Source: Paraconexibacter sp040581415 (GTDB lineage: Bacteria > Actinomycetota > Thermoleophilia > Solirubrobacterales > Solirubrobacteraceae). From it: a stretch of DNA of 64,000 bases. Each line of letters begins with the position of its first letter. Within the stretch, counting starts at the first letter, position 1. A program made the position numbers and the translations under genes. Positions 25,811 to 34,785 of this stretch are shown one piece after another. The notes below the pieces were generated by a model that was not told the origin of the DNA, did not search any database, and saw nothing but the letters and a program-made list of their open reading frames with translations. The DNA lies in assembly GCF_040581415.1 (NCBI RefSeq), contig NZ_CP114014.1, forward strand, positions 4,898,001 to 4,962,000, written 5' to 3'.

Positions 25811-26787
25811 ACCCCCTCAGCAAGCCGGAGTACGCCTACCCCTACCTGCTCGACGCCGCAGCACTGCAGATGGCAGCTTCGGTTGCTGACCACCACAAGC
25901 TCCCATGGAAACGTGCCGCGCGTCATAAGGCAGTACTTGTTGAGTCCGACCTGACCTATAAGACGTGGCCGCGCACGCTCTGGCGACGTCCGCAACGCAC
26001 CGTTTCTGGATTGAAGGGGGTGCGCTGGCCAGGGCAACTAGATGAGCGCACGCGGGTGTCGCTCATCGTCGATGCATCGTTCGTTGAGTTGTACGGGAGC
26101 GCGGGAATATCCGTGAAAGCGGACGAGCGTCGCGACGCTCTTCTCCAGCTCGCCGTCTTCCATAAAGTCGACCCGTCGTGGGTAGACCGCGCACTCGAGG
26201 TCAGCGAGGACGCGCGCCGGTCGCACCGATCGCTCGGTGACTACCTGTCGCCGAAGGGCAGTGTGCTGTCCCCGGCTCAGGGCGCCGTGGCGACCGTGAC
26301 CCCCGGCATGAAGCTGCCCCATCTGGTCGGCGCCCGCGCTGGGTTCAACGGCGTAGCAGCCAGTCGCTACGGCCTCGTCTGGCTGGGCTACGGCTCATCG
26401 GTAGCTGGTGATCAGTGCACGACAAACGGACACTGGCTGCTCCGAAGCCCGCACAACGTCGGCGACATGACAGCGGATAGTGCGGTCACGGGCGCAACTG
26501 CGGGCCTGGCCCGCGGGACGGTCTTAGCCGGGATAGGTGTCGGCCGCGCGGTCAGCGAGCTCATTCGAATGCAGACGCTTGCCGCCGTTGTTGATCACGA
26601 GGCCCTCGGCAACTCGCTGGCCGGCACCGCGGCTACTGATCAGCTCGCCGAGGTCCGTGCCGAAGTCCAGCACGAGGTCGCGACCCTGCGCGACGTGCGA
26701 CCTCCGAAAGAGCGCGAGTCAAGAGAAGCGGAGCTCGTTGCTAGGCACCTGGACAACGCCATCGACTGGCTCCACGCCCTGCGATGA
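25801..26787 (+). CDS. Third gene of the AddAB-like operon, unknown function
   Basis: Starts with GTG at 25801, inside the last codons of the AddA-like gene, so it is translationally coupled. The 328-residue product has a basic N-terminal part (HHKLPWKRAARHKAVLVESD), a middle resembling an alpha/beta domain (ERTRVSLIVDASFVELYGSA; DERRDALLQLAVFHKVDPSW), a Gly-rich stretch (GATAGLARGTVLAGIGVGRA) and a helical, charged C-terminus. One hand-counted 60-base line (25921-25980) is 57% GC, lower than the AddA-like gene. No known domain is recognised. Coupling suggests an accessory factor or regulator of the nuclease complex. Confidence 0.6.
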   Translation: MRVNPLSKPEYAYPYLLDAAALQMAASVADHHKLPWKRAARHKAVLVESDLTYKTWPRTLWRRPQRTVSGLKGVRWPGQLDERTRVSLIVDASFVELYGSAGISVKADERRDALLQLAVFHKVDPSWVDRALEVSEDARRSHRSLGDYLSPKGSVLSPAQGAVATVTPGMKLPHLVGARAGFNGVAASRYGLVWLGYGSSVAGDQCTTNGHWLLRSPHNVGDMTADSAVTGATAGLARGTVLAGIGVGRAVSELIRMQTLAAVVDHEALGNSLAGTAATDQLAEVRAEVQHEVATLRDVRPPKERESREAELVARHLDNAIDWLHALR

Positions 26788-26956
26788 CCCTGATCGACGA
26801 CAGTGCCCTGCATGACAGGATCCTCCCAGGTTCCCGGCCCCGAGTCGGACTAGGATCAGATCGTCGTCCTATGTCCGTGTCTCCAACTCCTCACGTGTTC
26901 AAGCTCGCGAGCGGTCGACACTCCCCCGCTACGAGCCTTCCTCGCGACGTGCCCCG

Positions 26957-29900
26957 ATGAACGCGCGCTGGATCCAGGTCACCCCGTCCGAGTTCCCGTG
27001 GGAACGCGACGCGCTTGCCTTCCTCAAGCAGCGTCTGCCCGACCACGAGCCTTATCGGGCGTGGGCCAACTTCGAGTTCCTGCAGGACGGCGCCATCGGC
27101 GAGGTCGACGTGCTCGTCGTCGCCCCCAAGGGCGTCTTCCTTATCGAGATCAAGAGCTGGCCGGGACGGCTCGAAGGTGACGCGGGGACGTGGCGCAACA
27201 CCCGGCCGGGCGAGGCGCGGGCACGCAGCCTGGACAACCCTCTACTCGTAACGAACCGTAAGGCCAAGCGGCTGAAGTCCCTGCTCGGTCGCCAGCGCGC
27301 CTTCCGGGGCGAGCGTGTCCCGTTCGTCTCGCCACTGATCTTCCTCTCGCACGAGGAGCTCGACTGCCGCCTGCCCGCCGAGGGGAAGGCTGGCGTCCAC
27401 GGCCTGGACGACAGCGAGACGCAGCACGGCCTGACTGGTGTCGTCGCCGCGCTCAGCACGATGACCCCGGAAGAGCATCAGCGACTAGGCAACCGGCGAA
27501 TCGACAAGCCGATGGCCAAGCGGATCACCGAAGCGCTCGAGCAGGCCGGAATCCGCCCATCGCAGCAGCGCCGCCACGTCGGCGATCTGGAGCTCGGGGA
27601 GCTCATCGACGAGGGGCCCTCTTACCAGGACTTCGCGGCGTCGCACCCGCGGTTCTCGAACTCCCCGCGACGCGTCCGCATCTACGGCACGCCGGACATG
27701 GCGACCGCTGCCCAACGGGAGCAAGCGGCCCGGGCGGCCCAGCGCGAGTTCGAACTGCTCGAGCCGCTTGGGCACCCGGGCATCGTCAGTGCGCTCGCGT
27801 TCCATGAGCACGAACTCGGGCCTGCGATCGTCTTCGCCCGCGACCTGTCCGAGATCCGGCTCGATCACTACCTCGACCAGTACGGCAGCACCCTCACCCT
27901 CTTCGACCGCCTCGGTCTCGTCCGCCAGCTCGCCGAGACCGTCTTGTTCGCCCACCGGCGGCGGGTCTTCCACCGCGCGCTGTCGCCGCGCAGCGTCATG
28001 GTCGCCCGGCCGGGGACGAAGGAACAGCGGTTCAGCATCATCAACTGGCAGACCGGCGAGCGCACATCCGGTGAGACACTGGCGGCGACGGTCGTGGGTA
28101 CCCGCCACGTCGAGCAGCTCGTCGACGACGACGCCGCCGCCTATCTGGCGCCCGAGGCGCTGACGCAGGCCGCGGCGGACGCACAGCTTCTCGATGTCTT
28201 CTCCCTCGGCGCCATCGCCTTCCACGTGTTCACGGGCAAGCCGCCGGCGACCTCGCTCGCCCAGCTGATCGAAACCCTGCAGCGCGACGGTGCACTGGAA
28301 GTCGCCTCGGTCCTTGACGGTGCCGGAGCCAACCTCGCCGCGCTAGTGCGCGAGTCGACCGAGGCGGACACAGCAAGCCGCATCGCGTCCGTCGCCGACT
28401 TCCTGGTCTACCTCGACGCGGTCGAAGAAGAGGTCACCGCCCCTCTCATCGACGTGCCCGACCCGGAGAAGGAGGTCAACCTCGAGGAGGTCCCCAAGGG
28501 TGAGCTCCTCGCCGGCTTCAAGGTCCAGCGCAGACTGGGCCGCGGCTCGACAGCGATCGCCTTCCTCGTCACCGACGCCGACGAGCAGCTGCGCGTCCTG
28601 AAAGTCGCCGCGGACCCGGACCGCAACGAGCGCGTCCGCGACGAGGGCGAGGTCCTGACGAAGCTGCGGGACCGCACGATCGTTGCGGCGTTCGGCGACC
28701 CCGTCGACGTCGCCGGCCACACCGCCATCGTTCTTGCGTATGCCTCAGAGGGCACGCTTGCCCAGCGGCTCCGGACCGAGGGCCGGCTGCTGCTCGACAA
28801 CCTCGACCGCTGGGGCCAGGACCTGCTGTCTGCGGTCAGTTACCTCGAGCAAGTCGGTATCCCGCATCGCGACATCAAGCCGGAGAACCTCGGGATCATG
28901 GAGCTCGGTCCGCGCAAACTGCGCCAGCTCGTCCTGATGGACTTCTCCCTCGCTCGCGCGCCGGTGGAGAACATCCGCGCCGGCACGCCGCCCTACCTCG
29001 ATCCGTTCCTCGGCACAACGAGCCGCGCGCGCTGGGATCTCGCCGCCGACCGGTTCGCAGCAGCCATGACCCTGCATGAGATGGCTGCCGGCTCGCTGCC
29101 CACCTGGGGTGACGGCCGCGGCGATCCGAAGTTCGCGGCCGGCGAGGCACACATCGAGCGGGACGCGTTCCCACGGGAGGCCGCGTCCGGCCTCGGCGAC
29201 TTCTTCGAACGCGCGCTGCGGCGCGACGCCAGTGACCGCCACGACACTGCCGAGGAGATGCTCCGCGCGTGGCGCGCGATCTTCGAGAGCCTCGATCAGC
29301 AGGCCACGAATCCCACCCACGATCCGACGGACATCGAGCGTGCCCGCCAGGCGGCGACATTCGAGACGCCCCTCGCCGCCATCGGCCTCAGTGCCCGCGC
29401 AACGAACGCACTCGAGCGGGTTAGCGCTCTTGCCGTCGGTGATCTCCTCGCGATCCCCCCGTTCGAGTTCAATCGCCTCCGCGGCGTCGGACTGCAAACC
29501 CGCAACGAGCTGGTCGAGGTGCACCGCGAGCTGCGCGGTCGGCTCGGCACACCCTCGCGTCCGTCGCCGCTGCCACCGACGCAGGGGCCGGTCGACGTGC
29601 CCGACGTCCAGCCGCTGGACGAGCTCGTGAACCAGCTCATCCCGGCCCGGACCGGCCGCAACGCGACCGAGGTCGACGCCTTGCGGCTGGTGCTTGGTCT
29701 CGACGCGCTGGACAGCGCGGGCGATTGGCCGAGTCAGAGCGAGGTCGCCCAGGCCATCAACGTGACCTCCGGGCGGGTCGGTCAGATCGTGCCGAAGGCC
29801 CGCAAGCGCTGGCAGCGACTGCCCTCGGTGATGCGGCTGCGTGACGAGCTGGTCACACAGCTCGAACGCCTTGGCGGCATTGCCGGTTCGGGTGAGCTCG

Positions 29901-31189
29901 AGCGCCTCGTGGCCGGTGAGCGCGGGACCGGCGACACCGACCGGGACCGTGCCCTCGCCACCGCCGCAGTCCGCGCCGCGGTCGAGAGCGAGGCCTCGCA
30001 CGGCGACGCTCGCCTCACGACCCGGCGTGCGGGTCAACGGGTCATCCTCAGTGCAGGCGGCGGCAGCGTCGCCGACCGTCAGGCGGCAGCAGAGTATGCG
30101 GTCCGCCTCGGCACCGCTGCCGACGAGCTCGCAGCGCTGCCCACACTCCCGGCCCCGACCGAGGTCGCACAGCGGCTGAGGGCGGTCCGCGTCGCCGCCG
30201 ACGTGTCGCTAACCCAGGAGCGGCTGGTCCAGGTTGCCGCCTCATCGTCGCAACACACGGCAGTTTCCGCGCGCCTCGAGCTCTACCCGCGGAACCTGCC
30301 GGCGGTCCGGGCGCTTGCGCTCGGCGGCGCTGCACTCCTCGGCGCGCCGGCGATCGAACCCGCCGAGGTCCGCCGCCGCATCGCCGCACGCTTCCCCGAC
30401 GCCGAGCCGCTGCCAGACAGGCCGGCACTGGACGGGTTGCTGCGTGACGCAGCGATCGATCTGCACTTCGATCGTTCCGCGGGTGAAAGCGGCGCTTATG
30501 TCGCGCAGTCAGCGAGCTCCGACCTCACCGGGATGACGAGCTATGCGTCGTCGCTCAACCGCCAGGCCACCGCGCACGTCATGCGCCCCCCGCGGCGGGT
30601 AGTCGATCCCGCGGTGACGGAGGCGCAAGCGTTCGAGACACGGCTCGAGACCACGCTCGCCGGAGGTGGACTGTTGACGCTGATGGTCGAGCCAAGTCAC
30701 CTCGGGGCCGCCGCGCGCGAGCTGCAGCGCTTCGCGGTGACGCCGGTCGACCTCGACGCGCTCGTGCTCGACAAGCTTCACGCCGCCGCCGCCGCGGCAA
30801 ACGTCCGCTGGGATCTCGTCCTCGGCGCGGACGGCGCCGAACGGGCAAGTCAGGACTGGGGTCGCCTGACGACCCTTGTGTCGCGAGCCATGCCTACCGT
30901 TGAACAGGACCTGATCACCATGCCCGGCACCATCGTCCTCGAGCACGCCGGCCTGCTGGCCAGGTACGGGCAGCTCTCGCTCGTCGACCGACTGCGCGCC
31001 GCCATGATGCGCGACGAGCCGCTGCGCGGATGCTGGCTGCTCGTGCCCGCCGACGGCCAGGCCGATCTGCCGCTCGTCGACGGCGAACCCATCCCGGTGA
31101 TCGGCCCGAACGAGTGGACCCGTATCCCGGGGCCGTGGCTCGAGAACCGTCATCGCTCCGGTGATGACGCGCAGGAGGATGCGGCATGA
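26957..31189 (+). CDS. pglW: BREX-2 serine/threonine kinase PglW
   Basis: A 1410-residue multidomain protein. Residues about 15-130 are a NERD nuclease-like domain (GEVDVLVVAPKGVFLIEIKS). A first kinase-like domain (about 230-490) has HRALSPRSV in place of the catalytic HRD loop and INWQTG in place of DFG, so it is a pseudokinase. A second, intact kinase (about 515-770) has LGRGSTAIAF near 525, HRDIKPENLG near 636 and DFSLA near 661. Residues about 811-855 resemble the RNA polymerase alpha C-terminal domain, and 925-945 a sigma-like helix-turn-helix. Pgl/BREX-2 kinases are essential for phage resistance in Streptomyces. First gene of the BREX operon. Confidence 0.93.
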   Translation: MNARWIQVTPSEFPWERDALAFLKQRLPDHEPYRAWANFEFLQDGAIGEVDVLVVAPKGVFLIEIKSWPGRLEGDAGTWRNTRPGEARARSLDNPLLVTNRKAKRLKSLLGRQRAFRGERVPFVSPLIFLSHEELDCRLPAEGKAGVHGLDDSETQHGLTGVVAALSTMTPEEHQRLGNRRIDKPMAKRITEALEQAGIRPSQQRRHVGDLELGELIDEGPSYQDFAASHPRFSNSPRRVRIYGTPDMATAAQREQAARAAQREFELLEPLGHPGIVSALAFHEHELGPAIVFARDLSEIRLDHYLDQYGSTLTLFDRLGLVRQLAETVLFAHRRRVFHRALSPRSVMVARPGTKEQRFSIINWQTGERTSGETLAATVVGTRHVEQLVDDDAAAYLAPEALTQAAADAQLLDVFSLGAIAFHVFTGKPPATSLAQLIETLQRDGALEVASVLDGAGANLAALVRESTEADTASRIASVADFLVYLDAVEEEVTAPLIDVPDPEKEVNLEEVPKGELLAGFKVQRRLGRGSTAIAFLVTDADEQLRVLKVAADPDRNERVRDEGEVLTKLRDRTIVAAFGDPVDVAGHTAIVLAYASEGTLAQRLRTEGRLLLDNLDRWGQDLLSAVSYLEQVGIPHRDIKPENLGIMELGPRKLRQLVLMDFSLARAPVENIRAGTPPYLDPFLGTTSRARWDLAADRFAAAMTLHEMAAGSLPTWGDGRGDPKFAAGEAHIERDAFPREAASGLGDFFERALRRDASDRHDTAEEMLRAWRAIFESLDQQATNPTHDPTDIERARQAATFETPLAAIGLSARATNALERVSALAVGDLLAIPPFEFNRLRGVGLQTRNELVEVHRELRGRLGTPSRPSPLPPTQGPVDVPDVQPLDELVNQLIPARTGRNATEVDALRLVLGLDALDSAGDWPSQSEVAQAINVTSGRVGQIVPKARKRWQRLPSVMRLRDELVTQLERLGGIAGSGELERLVAGERGTGDTDRDRALATAAVRAAVESEASHGDARLTTRRAGQRVILSAGGGSVADRQAAAEYAVRLGTAADELAALPTLPAPTEVAQRLRAVRVAADVSLTQERLVQVAASSSQHTAVSARLELYPRNLPAVRALALGGAALLGAPAIEPAEVRRRIAARFPDAEPLPDRPALDGLLRDAAIDLHFDRSAGESGAYVAQSASSDLTGMTSYASSLNRQATAHVMRPPRRVVDPAVTEAQAFETRLETTLAGGGLLTLMVEPSHLGAAARELQRFAVTPVDLDALVLDKLHAAAAAANVRWDLVLGADGAERASQDWGRLTTLVSRAMPTVEQDLITMPGTIVLEHAGLLARYGQLSLVDRLRAAMMRDEPLRGCWLLVPADGQADLPLVDGEPIPVIGPNEWTRIPGPWLENRHRSGDDAQEDAA

Positions 31190-34100
31190 TCGCTCGAGGA
31201 CGACTGCTGGGGGACCTGAAGTTGGCGGTGACGGCGCTTGAGGACGACATCCGTGCGCGTGTCGCACAGGAGGACGACCTCGCCGAGCACTTGCGCGCCG
31301 AGCATGCCGCCGCCGCGGCAGCCGAGCGCACGGCGATGGCGCTCTCCGAGTGGCAGGAAGGCGAGATCACGCAGGCCGCGGTCGCGTGGGTGCTCGCCTG
31401 TGTCTTCGTTCGGTTTCTCGAGGACAACGGCCTGATCGATGCGCCGATGCTCTCCGGCCCAGACGATCGCCGCACTGCAGCACTCGGCTACTACGAGGCG
31501 TGGGTCTCAGCGCATCCGACCGAAGGTGACCGCGAGTTCCTCGAGCACGTCTTCACGACCGCGGCCCGGTTCCCCGCCGTCGCGCCGCTCTACGACGCCC
31601 GCCACAACCCGCTCTGGCGGCTGGGACCTACGCACGACGGGGCAAAGGCGCTGCGCGAGCAGTGGGCCGCGATCGACCCCGACACCGGCCACTTGCTGCA
31701 CGACTTCACCGATCCCGGGCTCGACACGCGCTTCCTCGGCGACCTCTACCAAGACCTCTCCGAAGCCGCCAAGAAGCGCTACGCCCTGCTGCAGACGCCG
31801 GTCTTCGTCGAGCAGTTCATCCTCGACCGCACCCTGGACCCTGCGCTCGCCGAGTTCGGCCTCGATCAAGTCCGGATGATCGACCCGACCTGCGGCTCCG
31901 GTCACTTCCTCATCGGCGCCTTCCAACGCCTCTTCGCCCAGTGGCAAGACCGCGAACCCGGCACACCCACGCCAGTCCTCGCGCAAAAGGCGCTCGACGC
32001 CGTCTACGGCGTGGACCTCAACCCCTACGCGACCGCCATCGCACGCTTTCGCCTGCTTATCACCGCGCTCGCCGCATGCGGTGTGCATCGCCTGGCCGAA
32101 GCGCCCGCGTTCACGCTGAACCTCGCCACCGGCGACAGCCTCCTCCACGGCGCCGCACCCGGCCAGCTGTTTGGCGGAGCCGCCGCTCACCGCGAGGGGA
32201 TTAAGCACGTTTTCGAGACTGAGGACAGCCCTGAACTCCAACGCATCTTCAGTCAGGGCTACCACGTCGTCGTCGGGAACCCCCCCTACATCGCAGTCCA
32301 GGACTCAGCGCTACGCGATCAATACCGCGAGCGATACGCGAGCTGCCACGGTGCCTACGTTCTGACAGTTCCGTTCATGGAGCGCTTTTTTGAGCTCGCG
32401 CGCGTCGACCGCGGCGTTGGCTACGGCGAGCTTCACGGTTTTGTCGGGAAGATAACGGGCAACAATTTCATGAAGCGCGAGTTCGGAGTGCCGCTCGTGG
32501 AGCGGTATCTGAAGTCGGTAGATCTGCAGACCGTCATCGACACGAGCGGCGCCCATATCCCTGGCCACGGCACGCCGACAGTGATGCTATTTGGTCGAAG
32601 TCGCCCCCCTGTCGGGCCGGTACTACGTGTGCTTGACGGCATACGGGGGGAGCCGAAGCAGCCTGATGACCCGGCCTCGGGTCTGGTTTGGGCAGAGATC
32701 AAGGCGCTTGTGGACACGCCAGGCACGGGAGGACGATTCATCCGATCTAGCGAAGTCGCACGTACCGAGCTGTCCACCCACCCCATGACCTTGGGTATCG
32801 GTCGCAGTCTCAAGCTGGTGCTTGAGTCGGCGGCCACCCGGCGCCTGTCGGTAGTCGTGCATGACATGGGCTTTGCCGCGGTGACGCGCGAGGATGAAGT
32901 GTTCGATCGGACGCAGGCGACGCTGACTCGCCTCGCGGTGCCTGACGCATATCGCAAGGCTCTCGTGCCTGGCGAACACGTAAGGGACTGGTCGATCTCA
33001 ACGACGCGAGCTTCGCTGTGGCCATACGACCCCGTTGAGCTGGTTGGAACGATCGATGCGGTCACCGAAAGAATGCTCTGGCCGTACCGGTTGACGCTGA
33101 GCGATCGCGTAGCTTACGGACGAACCCAACTGGAACGCGGCCTTAAGTGGTTCGAGTACTCGATGTTCTTCGAGAAGCGATTTTTGGGGTCGACAATCAC
33201 CTGGGGAGAGGTTGCCACCCATAACCACTTCGTGTTGGACCGCGGTGGGAAAGTGTTCAAGCAGACCGCCCCGGTCATCAAACTCCCCGAGGGCACGGAC
33301 GAGGACCAACACCTGGCGCTACTTGGAGTCTTGAACAGCTCGGTCGCGTGTTTCTGGCTGAAACAAGTTTGCCACGGCAAGGGCGGCGGCGGTATCGGCG
33401 GGGGAATTGCTGAAGAGGGGTGGGAGCAGTTCTTCCAACTAAACTCCACAAAAGTTAGAGAGCTGCCGCTCCCGCACCATTTTTCTTTGGAACTGGCACG
33501 GTCCCTCGACCAGCTCGCCTCGGAGCGAGCGAGCCTCCTCGGTCACCTCAGCGCGTCTCCTTTACGTGAACATCTTGCGACCCTCCGCGCTCGCGAGGAC
33601 GACCTACTTGCGCGGATGATCAGCCTGCAGGAGGAGCTCGACTGGCAGATGCTCGCAGCCTACGACCTCGTGTCAGCTGACCTGGCGGGGCCCGACAACG
33701 GCGCACCGCCGATTCTGCTGGGACAGCGGGCGTTCGAGATCGTCCTCGCCCGCCAGGTCGCCGCCGGGGAGACCGAAACCACGTGGTTTGAGCGACACGG
33801 GTCGACGCCGATCACCGAAGTCCCCAATGAGTGGCCTGCCGAGTACCGCAACCTGGTGCAGCAACGCGTCGCGCTGATCGAGGCCGATGCCGACATCGCG
33901 CTCATCGAGCGACCAGAGAACAAACGACGATGGGCCGGCCGGGCCTGGGCGGACCGACAGACTGATGCCCTCCGCACGCTGGTGCTCGATGCGCTTGAGG
34001 CACCCGAGGTCTGGGACGCCGGCGAGCTGCGGTCGGCCTCCCAGCTCGCCGACACACTCCGCGCACACCCGCAGTACGTCGAAGCACTCGAGATCCTCGC

Positions 34101-34785
34101 GACCGACCGCGAAACCGACATCGGCGCGACGGTGACGCGGCTCGTCACCGAGGCCGCCGTCCCGCACCTCGCCGCACTCCGGCTGAAGGACTCGGGCCTA
34201 CGCAAACGCGCAACGTGGGAGAGCGTGTGGGACATGCAACGGGCCGAGGACACCATTGACGCACGCTGTGCCCTGCCCGAAGGCGACCCCCAACGGCTCA
34301 CCAAGCACCAGGCCGACGCGCTGAGGGCCGAGGAAGTCGGCCCGATCCCGGTCCCGCCACGCTACGGCCAGCCAGACTTCCGCAGCGCCACCGCCTGGAA
34401 GCACCGCGGCAAGCTCGACGTCCCGAAAGAGCGCTTCGTCTTCTACCCCGACGCGGGCCGCGGCGCGGACACGTCACCTGTCGTCGGCTGGGCCGGCTGG
34501 GATGAGCTCGCCCGTGCCCGTGCCCTCGCAGCACGCATCATCGAGCTCCGGGAAAGCGAAGCCGCCGACGCCAGTCACCTCACCCCACTGCTCGCCGGCC
34601 TCGCCGAGCTGCTGCCGTGGATTCACCAATGGCACCCTGACGTCGACCCCGCATACGGCGGCACCCCCGGCGCGTTCTTTGACGCCTGGCTCAACCAGCA
34701 GCTCGCAGAGCTCAGCCTCACCCATGAGGTGCTGCGCGCCTGGCGGCCACCGCCCCCGACCCGCGGACGCCGGCGCACAACATGA
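31186..34785 (+). CDS. pglX: BREX-2 adenine-specific DNA methyltransferase PglX
   Basis: A 1199-residue N6-adenine methyltransferase. The SAM-binding motif I is DPTCGSGHFLIGAF near residue 235; catalytic motif IV is VVGNPPYIAV near 363. A specificity region follows (about 380-780), then a long helical C-terminal region typical of BREX PglX. It marks host DNA so that BREX can tell self from phage. The gene overlaps pglW and the following helicase gene by four bases each. The central third, about 32.34-33.49 kb, is visibly poorer in GC than the rest of the gene, consistent with an exchanged target-recognition region. Confidence 0.95.
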   Translation: MIARGRLLGDLKLAVTALEDDIRARVAQEDDLAEHLRAEHAAAAAAERTAMALSEWQEGEITQAAVAWVLACVFVRFLEDNGLIDAPMLSGPDDRRTAALGYYEAWVSAHPTEGDREFLEHVFTTAARFPAVAPLYDARHNPLWRLGPTHDGAKALREQWAAIDPDTGHLLHDFTDPGLDTRFLGDLYQDLSEAAKKRYALLQTPVFVEQFILDRTLDPALAEFGLDQVRMIDPTCGSGHFLIGAFQRLFAQWQDREPGTPTPVLAQKALDAVYGVDLNPYATAIARFRLLITALAACGVHRLAEAPAFTLNLATGDSLLHGAAPGQLFGGAAAHREGIKHVFETEDSPELQRIFSQGYHVVVGNPPYIAVQDSALRDQYRERYASCHGAYVLTVPFMERFFELARVDRGVGYGELHGFVGKITGNNFMKREFGVPLVERYLKSVDLQTVIDTSGAHIPGHGTPTVMLFGRSRPPVGPVLRVLDGIRGEPKQPDDPASGLVWAEIKALVDTPGTGGRFIRSSEVARTELSTHPMTLGIGRSLKLVLESAATRRLSVVVHDMGFAAVTREDEVFDRTQATLTRLAVPDAYRKALVPGEHVRDWSISTTRASLWPYDPVELVGTIDAVTERMLWPYRLTLSDRVAYGRTQLERGLKWFEYSMFFEKRFLGSTITWGEVATHNHFVLDRGGKVFKQTAPVIKLPEGTDEDQHLALLGVLNSSVACFWLKQVCHGKGGGGIGGGIAEEGWEQFFQLNSTKVRELPLPHHFSLELARSLDQLASERASLLGHLSASPLREHLATLRAREDDLLARMISLQEELDWQMLAAYDLVSADLAGPDNGAPPILLGQRAFEIVLARQVAAGETETTWFERHGSTPITEVPNEWPAEYRNLVQQRVALIEADADIALIERPENKRRWAGRAWADRQTDALRTLVLDALEAPEVWDAGELRSASQLADTLRAHPQYVEALEILATDRETDIGATVTRLVTEAAVPHLAALRLKDSGLRKRATWESVWDMQRAEDTIDARCALPEGDPQRLTKHQADALRAEEVGPIPVPPRYGQPDFRSATAWKHRGKLDVPKERFVFYPDAGRGADTSPVVGWAGWDELARARALAARIIELRESEAADASHLTPLLAGLAELLPWIHQWHPDVDPAYGGTPGAFFDAWLNQQLAELSLTHEVLRAWRPPPPTRGRRRTT

